Assembly (NCBI RefSeq): GCF_019320115.1
Contig: NC_089582.1
Coordinates: 118,070,657 to 118,134,656, forward strand
From: Miscanthus floridulus
Lineage: Eukaryota > Streptophyta > Magnoliopsida > Poales > Poaceae
Length of the DNA stretch: 64,000 nucleotides
Direction of reading: 5' to 3'
Below, piece by piece: positions 56,371 to 64,000 of this stretch. The notes below the pieces were generated by a model. It had not been told where the DNA came from. It ran no database searches and worked only from the letters and a program-made list of their open reading frames with translations. Numbering within the stretch: position 1 is the first letter of the stretch; every line of letters starts with the position of its first letter. Made by a program: the position numbers and the translations under genes.

Positions 56371-57746
56371 ATGGATCCCGCCCAAACCCATGAGCTGATG
56401 GCCAATCAAGCTGCTGCCTTGGTAGTTGTTATGGTGTCTTATGTTGTCACTAGGCTTAGGACATCTAGGCCAGAACCAGACCCTTTGTTGTACCATCTTA
56501 GGAGTGATGCTAAGCAGTATAGGAAGCAGACCTTGTAAGCCAGTTTCAACTCCACAGATGTAGAGTGCCTATCCATGATAAGGATGACCATAGCTCATTT
56601 TTTTACTCTTTGTAACCTTTTTAGAGATAGGGGCCTTGTACCTAAAAAGGCTAGGTGCACAGTTGAGGAGCAGGTTGCAATGTCCCTTCATATTGTTGGA
56701 CACAACCAAAGATTTAGGGTAGTTCACCAGGCCTTTAGGAGATCAACTGAGACTGTCCATAGGCACTTTCATCATGTTTTGTATGCTGTTGGTGAGCTTA
56801 GAAGTAAAATGATTAAGCCTTCTACACTAGGCATTCATCCAAAGATCCTTGGGATCCATAGATGGAATCCTTACATGCAGGTAACTGTCACTTTAAGTGT
56901 TAAGCCATAACTCACTCTAGGTGTCAACCAATGCACTTATCCCACTTACACATTTTTTAGGACTGTATTGGTGCCATTGATGGCACCCATGTGTTGGCAA
57001 GGGTGCCTAAACACATGCAGTAGGCTTGCAGGGGTAGGAAATCAAACCCCACACAAAATGTGATGGCTGCTGTGGATTTTGACCTCAAGTTCACATATGT
57101 ACTAGCTGGCTAGGAGGGCTCAACACATGATGCCCTCATCCTTACTGATGCTATTGAAAGAAATAATGGGTTCATTGGGCCTGAAGGTAACTAAAACCAA
57201 CTGTCCACTACACTTTTGTCCTTACCATGTCATACACATTCACCAAGAGCATCTCCAGTGCACTTGTAGGTAAATTCTACCTTGTAGATACAGGATATGC
57301 TTGCCATAGTGGCTTCGTCCATCCCTACAGGGGGCGAGGTACCATCTGTCTAAGTATGACAGCAGAAACCACCCAACTAATGCAAGGAAATTGTTCAACC
57401 TAAGACACTCCTGACTTAGGGTCACAGTTGAGAGGGCTTTTGGGGCTTTGAAGAATAGGTTTCGTATTTCAGACAACAAGCCATTCCACCCTTACAAGAC
57501 ATAGGTCAAGCTTGTTCTAGCCTATTGCATTCATCACAACTAGATCCTAGGCTTTGGCCTTGACCAAGTTGTGCCACCAGAGGACTGGTTGCCACCAAAC
57601 TAGCCTGATACCCAGCCTATGCATGAGCTACTGTCTCAAGACTCCACTGCCATGTCCACTAGGAGGGATGGGATATGTAATGCAATGTGGCAGGGTAGGG
57701 GCACCTCTAGGACCCAATTCATGCATATTTATTCTTGTATAACTTA
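56371..57746 (+). pseudogene. PIF/Harbinger DDE transposase, nonsense-broken
   Basis: Starts at ATG 56371 (MDPAQTHELMANQ). Two GT-AG introns are visible (56881-56960 and 57187-57269). The N-terminal part has a helix-turn-helix-like stretch (TVEEQVAMSLHIVGHNQRFR). The catalytic core shows CIGAIDGTHV (first Asp), LVDTGYACHSGFVHPYRG (second Asp) and VERAFGALKNRF (Glu), so the DDE triad of the DDE_Tnp_4 family is present. Stops occur near 56536 (TAA) and 57018, 57111, 57413, 57502, 57541 and 57603 (mostly TAG). The C-terminal stop is near 57746. The enzyme would excise and insert at TWA; this copy is dead. Confidence 0.85.
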
Positions 57747-58059
57747 GTTTGTTGACCCTGGTATGGAACATGTGGTTTGTGTACTTCTTATGTAATAATT
57801 ATTGGACAGGGCTGAGACCAATGAGCTTTAATCCTGCATACTGTTGTTATTGTTCTGTCTTTATGGATACTCTATTGCTAGTTATGGATTGATTACATGC
57901 TTTATGACCATGAGATACATCCATACTATGACAGAAGCATGCTCTAATGTTGTTGCCATTGCATGGGTGTGTCCCATGGCCACCAAATCTGATGGTACTC
58001 TATTGTTGGTAATCATGGTAATTGAATTGTGTTAATATTTCATTAGATAGCTAAATAGG

Positions 58060-59166
58060 ATGGCTTCAGCTCCTGTTGATGTGCTGCCTAGTTAGGGTGG
58101 GTTTGTGGCTGCTATTGAGCTCATGCTCGAGGTTGTTGGGTCTAAAGTAGCTCCTGCTACTGTTGTTGTTGCTGCTGCTGCACCAGTTGTTGTTGCTGGG
58201 CCCATGAGGTGGAACAACAACACCTCTAGGTTTGTGCTTAGGAGGATGGCCTAGTTGCTTAGTGATAGCACTAGGCCTGATAAGGTGTTCAAGGACAAAG
58301 ATGTTAACCATATAGCCAAGTGTCTTAAGGACTATAGTGGGGATGCAGTGAGCCCAACTCAGGTGTACAACCACCTAAGGAAGTGGAGGCAAAAGTGGTC
58401 TCGGATCAGTAAGCTGAAAGATCTTAGTGGTGCCTTGTGGGACAGTGATGTCAATGCAATCATGCTTGATGGGGAGCATTACCTAGGCCACTGCAAGGTA
58501 GAACACTTGAGTTGCTAACCATGCTAGTTTGTCTTACCTTTCTTACCTCATCTACAATTGTATCCCCTACTGTAGGACCACCCTAAGGCTATAGAGTTCC
58601 TTAACTATCCTATAAGGTTCAACCCTAAGATGGAGGCCATATTTGGGCATTCTATGGCCACTGATAGGTATGCACTTGGTTCTGGTGAGGCCCTTAGGGT
58701 CAATAAGGCTAAAAGTGTAGCTGCTAAGGTTGAGGGCTCTGCCTTCCACCATGTCCCTAAGGAGAAGACCAACTCTAAGGTTGGTGAAGGCGGCAAGGCC
58801 ATAGAGCTGCTGCAATCTACTATGGGTGGGAAGAGGAAGAGAGGGAACTTCACTGAGGATGAGATGCTCATGCTCACCAATATGTCTGATGCTGTGAACA
58901 ATGTGGCCAATGCACTTAGGGAGACTGGACTAGCCCATGTTGATGCTAACCTATATCTTGCTGTTATGGAGACCCTTGGCTTCTCTAAGGAGGCTCTAAT
59001 AGTGGCCTACACCTACCTGCTAGACAACAAGATCCAATGCAGAGGCTTTGTTGGCATGACTGAGAGCCATAGGGATATTTAGCTTAGGAACTACCTAGCC
59101 AAGAACAACTACATGTAGTTCTAGTACATGTTGCCAAGCATGTGCTTTGAGAGGGTTGACTGTTGA
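58060..59166 (+). pseudogene. Myb/SANT-like partner protein of the PIF/Harbinger element
   Basis: ATG 58060; exon 1 to 58497, GT-AG intron 58498-58575, exon 2 onward. The DNA-binding part resembles plant Myb/SANT-like domains: FKDKDVNHIAKCLKDYSG, then QVYNHLRKWRQKWSRI. A basic Lys-rich linker (GGKRKRGNF) and a helical C terminus follow. Stops: TAG near 58094 and 58252 in exon 1 and 59080-59082 near the end, with the frame then running to about 59166. PIF/Harbinger elements need such a second protein for DNA binding and nuclear entry of transposase. Exon 2 from 58630 is open over 150 codons, so this gene is less damaged than the transposase. Confidence 0.8.
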
Positions 59167-59579
59167 GATGTATAGTTCCTCCACCTCCCTCACCCACTCT
59201 CACCTTTTGTACACACCTTGGTGTAGCTTTTGTATAGTTTAGTTGGCTGATTCACACCTGTCCTTTTGGGTTAGTGCAGTTGGAGGGTGGCTGACTATAA
59301 GTAACTTTAGGCAAGTTGGACCTTATTTGAGCCTACATCTGTGAGGCTGTGCTGCTATCTGTAATGCACTATTAGTAGCCTCTGTTGGCTGCTCAATTTC
59401 CTACTATTGATGGTTTCATATATTTCTATGGGATTTGTTGGCTCCATTTACTACATGTTGGTCCTATTCTTTTGGCTCTATTTACTACATGTTGCTTATG
59501 TTCTTTTGACTCTATTTACTACATCAACTATCACTGTTACTATGGGGAACCCACCATGTTCATTCACATAAAACGAGTG

Positions 59580-62500
59580 TGATCCATTTGACCAGCTCAA
59601 TTTAAGCAAACCAACCTCGATGACTCCCCTAGGAGCACACTTGGCAACTCTTCAAGATTAGGTTGAGTATCATACCACGATAGCCTCCACAACTCAAGAT
59701 TACAACTTATCATCGAAGCACATAATAAATCAGTGAAAACATATATGTGGCTACAACATATTCCCGTACAATATCAAGTGGATGACCATTTCACCATTGG
59801 CCATAGATGGCTTCTTTCTATGGAGCACAACGAAACTTGTTTCACCATTTTTGGAGGTCAAACATGTAGCAGAACCGTCCAATTTATAAGAGTACAAGTA
59901 CAATGGCAGCCTACAAGTAGTCACACTATCATACTTGAGCTTATATAAACCTGGTAGTCTATCGAGTACCACGAAGGGTCTCGATTAACCGTCAATATAT
60001 AACTAAGGTCATATATGATTCAACAGTCATGTCACATGTTACATCAGTTCACAAATACAACATCATACATTAGAGTATGATTAAGAATTATTACAAACCA
60101 TGTTCAAATAAAATAGTCATGGAACCAATTAAGTTTGAAAACCAACACCTCACATCATTGTTCCAATACAGTGCCAGTCCATGATCACAACCATAAAAGC
60201 ATGATAGAGGGAATTAACGAGAGACGCCTTGCCTAGGGCCCTACTCCTCGTCCACGGTGGGACAGAAGAAGTTCTTATAGTAGCCATGATAGACTATACC
60301 ATCTGCAACGAGTGGAAAATAAACCCTGAGTACGAGAAGGTACTCAACTAGATTTACCCATCATAAACCAAAAAGAAAGTGACTCCAAGGATCATGCAAG
60401 GCTTTATAAGTGGAGCTAGCTTGACAACATTTTGCATAAAAAGCTACTAATTCAGTTATACATTTATAATTTGGCCATCAAGTTAATTATAGCTATTAAT
60501 CTCTAGATTAGCAACTAACCTATGCCAAACATGTGGTATATTATTTAGTAGCATACAGTAGTAACCTTAGCCGATGTAAAAGTTCCAATATCACCATAAC
60601 CATACTTCCATAATCTAGTTACTACGATATTGGAGCTAGCCAAGTTTCTCACTGTCCGAAAGAGACGGTGATTCGAATCGATTTCAACCAGCTGGGAATT
60701 TATTCCTAACACAAACCCAGGTAGACCAAATCAACAATCATCTTAGGTCACCTTTGGTACAACTCAGGTACACATTTCATGGGTTCAATCAGTGCCACAC
60801 AACCAAGGACAACCAGCTGCCAGGACGATCAGGACTACCCTGCCTTTGGGCTCACATCTGGCTTCCCGCACATCCTTACTACTATTCAGAGTGTGCACTC
60901 TAATAGAATGGGGCCCAACTTGAGTTAAGCTACTAGGCTTCGCGGTCGGAACGAGTTATCCGGCCAGCTAAGTGAGAAGCATGTGTTCCATCTCAACAGA
61001 AGTTCCAACAATAGTACGGTCCTTAATCGGCACAAATGGAATCACATAAGCCAACCTATGCATAGGATCCGTCCGACCCCAGTTATATTACCCCATGGTT
61101 CTTTTTTATGATAGCAAATATAGCCAACCGTGCTCCAGTATCTACCTATATCTCGTAGGTGACAGGAAATCACCCGACTTCTACTGGTCTAAGCATGGCT
61201 AAACATATATTCGATCCTAGACCTACACAGGGTTAAAGGTATATTTATCTAGATAAGATAGTTCTATGCATCAAGTGTTTTCATTTCAACTCTTATAACC
61301 TAATGCATCAAACATAAATGACTCAAGTGATATTTTATAAAACATGGGAGGCATAAAATGCTCCGGGGCTTATCTTTGAGAAAAGAAGTTGGCTGATGAT
61401 CTAGGCACTCAGGTAGGTCCTCAAGAGCTTGCTCCTTGCCTTCTAGAGCTACGACCTGAGGTGCCTCCTAATGTTCCTCTTCTTCTTCATTGAATTCCAA
61501 TAGAGTGATCTCCTTGGACGATCCTATATGCATGAGCATGAAATAAGATATCATGAATGCATATATACTGACATGCATGATATGATATTGTATGATGAAA
61601 TGCATCCTCATAAGTGTTCTCAACAGCATTGCATTAAGGTGATAACAAGATAAATTTTCTTTTACTAAGTAGGTGTGTATCTCTTCTCTAGTAATTAAAC
61701 AAATTCTCATCTAAGCATTTTCTAGACTACAAGACAACAACCACTTATTTTGACCATAACTGGATTTATACATATCTAAATAATATGGTTATAGACTTTA
61801 TGGAAATATTATGAAATTGCCTACAACTTTGTTTTAATCATCTTAAGGTGATTCAGTAGTTATCTAGGCCAAATAATTCCATCTTTTAGATCTGTCCAGA
61901 GAACAAGTATTTCTGACAACAGATTTTTAACAACTATAATTCTGAAACCATAAGGCCTATGACTATGAAAATTTAACACAAGGTATATAAGTAAGTTATC
62001 TAACACTTTGTTATTAATAAGTTTCACAGAAAAGATCATTATCATCATGAATTTACCACCACAACAGAAACTATACATGCAGTCATCTAGTTGAATTATA
62101 AAGCAATAATTAACCAGCTACCTATAACCAATTACTTCTAAGCCTAACTAATAGCACCAATAGATCATATGCATCATAAGTATCATAGAAAACATCATGC
62201 TTATGCCTAACTAATTTATTTATAATCATTTATCAATTTCCTTCTATAATAAAGTGATTTAAAGGATAAATATTTCTAGTGCTAAATAAATTCTAACAAA
62301 ATTACAGTAGCCTACAAATGACCCTATTAGTCTACTATATAATTTTTGTGCCATTTGGATAAGTATAGCCACCTCTAAAAAAATGACAAGCAACATATGC
62401 TTAGTTCAACAAAAATAGTTTAGCATAGTGAAAAGTGTCAAGCAACAGATTTAATATTTTTCTTACTTTTCTCCTAGCACAAGAATATTGTATAAAAATT

Positions 62501-62890
62501 GCATGATCGATTGCTATGTATTTTTACCCCATTTAATTTAACTAGAAACTAGCAATTAATTAGGATTAAATATGAAGATATATTTCAAGTATGCCTACTA
62601 TAGATTTAGTAGTTTTTCTAGCTAGAGCATGTCAACACAAGACCAGCAAAATTGGAATCACAATTTTATCATCTTCCTAGCTCAAGTTATGCATTTTACA
62701 AGATATAATCTAATTTAAAAGCACTTATCTTGCTCAATTTAATTCTTCCAAAAAATACCCTAAACAGTAGATTTCATATTTTTGTCAAATATTACACATC
62801 AAGATAAATCCAACAAAATTTGGTTCACCCTATTTGGATACTCCTAGCTTTAGATATGAATTTCATGCATTACATTTGACTAAGGCTAAA
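59580..62890 (-). repeat. LTR-derived block (gypsy-like), nested in the PIF element
   Basis: About 3.3 kb of AT-rich, non-coding DNA without pol domains. It contains stretches such as GTGGAAAATAAACCCTGAGT and AAGGTACTCAACTAG near 60310-60350, which I associate with long LTRs of grass gypsy elements on the minus strand. It separates the Myb-like gene from the viroplasmin-like gene. Exact ends and a target duplication could not be fixed; it may be a solo LTR. Confidence 0.4.
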
Positions 62891-62907
62891 CCACTATTTA
62901 TTTTTAC

Positions 62908-63302
62908 AAAAATGGCCGGTTGCTATGTGGTTTTCTATGGGAAGACTCCTGGGATTTACCTCACTTGGCATGAGTGTAGTAAACAAGTTCTTGGGGTCAG
63001 AAATGCTATATACAAGAAGTATAGTAACTATGAGCAGGCTGTTAGAGATTTTTCAGGCAGCATTGAGAGATGTCAATCCACCTTTGGGAGCAGCCCCTCC
63101 CCTCCCCTATGATCTGGTTCCTTAGGATGCTTTTGCTTAAATCATTGCTCCTTCTGATGGTAATGGTAAGGCTAAGACTGGTTGGTGGAAGAATATGTTA
63201 GTCATCTCACTTGCTATCTTGCTGTTTGGACTTGGATGAAGGTGGGCAATACTGGGCGCTACTGCTGCCCCACTTAGACCTGTGATGACTAGAACTAGAT
63301 GA
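62908..63302 (+). pseudogene. Small viroplasmin/RNase H1 N-terminal-domain protein with C-terminal membrane segment
   Basis: ATG 62908 gives MAGCYVVFYGKTPGIYLTW, then the ECSKQVLGVRNAIYKKY stretch. This is the pattern of the Cauli_VI/RNase H1 hybrid-binding domain (YxVxxGxxPGIYxxWxEC...V.G...A.YKKF). The known family binds RNA-DNA hybrids or double-stranded RNA. The frame slips at a T5 run (63049-63053), continues as ALRDVNPPLG, then meets TAG, TAA and TGA codons. It ends with a hydrophobic stretch (NMLVISLAILLFGLG) that looks like a membrane helix. No RNase H catalytic domain follows. It lies within the PIF termini, which suggests a third element gene, but it could be an older host fragment. 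Confidence 0.6.
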
Positions 63303-63827
63303 CGGATGAGGTGTCTTTGTGTCTTACTAATTTGTGTACTCTATTTCTGTTACCTATCTGCTATCTGTTGTTCAAGTACTGGTGCTTACTGATTAGCCTG
63401 TTGATGTTGGTATTTTGCGTAGCTTCATTGGTACTTTGTAAAGTTTGAGCAGCTATGTTGGTTATATGATGTTGGATCACTCTTACACATCTCATATCTG
63501 TTGTTCATTTCTGTGCTATTCTCCATGGTTGCTGGGCCTGGCCGGGATCAAACAGGATCTTAGGATGGCAGTTGAGGTAGTTGGCCTTGGGTCTGGCTCC
63601 CTGATGTGAAATCAAACACAATCTGTGCTGGGCCTGGTCCGTTTGGTACAGGGAACCAAACAAGAGGCCTTGCATCGTTTCGGCCCGGCTTGTGGCTGGC
63701 CTGGACCTGGCCTACGGGCCTGGTTGGCTTCAGGCCGCGTACCAAACACGCCCTTAGTATAGACCAACACGGCCATGACCCTTCCACTTTCTATGTGATT
63801 TTGTGTTAATTTTTGTTTCTCGTGAGC

Positions 63828-64000
63828 TTAAGGGGCGTTTGAATCCAGGGACTAAAGTTTAGAGGTGTCATATCAGGTGTCACATCGAGTGTTCGGATAT
63901 GTTAACAACCAAAAGTGGTCAAAGTTTATAATGGACTCTATTATCGTGTTTCTATCGTCAAATTGGTTAGTATTTAGATAGTAATAATAAAACAAATTAC
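63828..64000. mobile_element. MITE or hAT-like element, cut by the window end
   Basis: Begins AGGGGCGTTTGAATCCAGG, then ACTAAAGTTTAG, a common grass small-element terminus. The rest lies beyond 64000. A decayed relative is at 51015-51190. Confidence 0.4.

Larger units (their letters stand above)
55421..63753 (+). mobile_element. PIF/Harbinger DNA transposon with two or three genes, interrupted by LTR-derived sequence
   Basis: The left end reads TGGCGTGTTTGAGCC and the reverse complement of the right end reads GGGCGTGTTTGGTAC, so ten bases of inverted terminus agree. TTA lies on both sides (55418-55420 and 63754-63756), the PIF/Harbinger duplication. Inside are a DDE transposase pseudogene, a Myb/SANT-like pseudogene and a viroplasmin-type gene, all on the plus strand. 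Removing the LTR-like block at about 59580-62890 leaves near 5 kb, a normal size for the superfamily. The TIR is short, so the right boundary is a strong inference, not proof. Confidence 0.7.

Overview
This window is repeat-dominated plant nuclear DNA. It most likely comes from a panicoid grass (sorghum, sugarcane, Miscanthus or maize type). I infer this from the transposon families present: Tat-lineage and chromovirus-like Ty3/gypsy elements, SIRE-like Ty1/copia, CACTA, PIF/Harbinger, Tourist and Stowaway elements. Species cannot be fixed from the sequence alone. I recognise only one intact host gene. Almost everything else is nested, decaying mobile DNA.

Layout. 1-6942: a minus-strand Ty3/gypsy element (gag, protease, RT, RNase H, integrase) running off the left edge. 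Its LTR at about 6033-6641 is followed by a second copy of the 3' end of pol. 6943-11207: the 5' LTR, gag and start of protease of a minus-strand SIRE-like copia element, cut off at 6943. 11208-17110: unassigned GC-rich DNA and LTR-derived sequence, including an LTR-like stretch split by a 1071-bp CACTA element (15612-16682) with a GTC target duplication. 18642-19683: a Pack-MULE-like element with a fragment of a short-chain dehydrogenase gene, followed by a Tourist MITE.

20535-38832: an 18.3-kb gag-only LTR retrotransposon flanked by an exact ATGTT duplication. Its 5' LTR is split by a second Tat-type element (about 21543-32710). The inner element has one LTR, a single-frame gag-pol with four nonsense codons, and a multi-exon antisense gene between pol and the expected 3' end.

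38838-47270: intergenic DNA with several MITEs, a non-autonomous hAT-like element (41011-43862) filled by a 522-bp tandem array whose unit contains two inverted repeats, and a solo LTR (44747-45460) bordered by a run of 24 G. 47993-49476 (minus): an intact four-exon gene for a 393-aa MEI2-like protein with a single C-terminal RRM. 50-55.4 kb: MITEs and small insertions.

55421-63753: a PIF/Harbinger element with TTA target duplications. It carries a DDE transposase pseudogene, a Myb/SANT-like pseudogene and, beyond a nested LTR-derived block, a small gene for a viroplasmin/RNase H1 N-terminal-type domain followed by a membrane segment. A MITE abuts its left end and shares the TTA.

How it fits together: nesting gives relative ages (inner Tat element younger than the gag-only host; CACTA younger than its LTR host; LTR block younger than the PIF element). 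Nearly every internal stop codon can be explained by one C-to-T or G-to-A change, as expected for old cytosine-methylated elements. The MEI2-like gene is the only locus I would expect to be under host selection.
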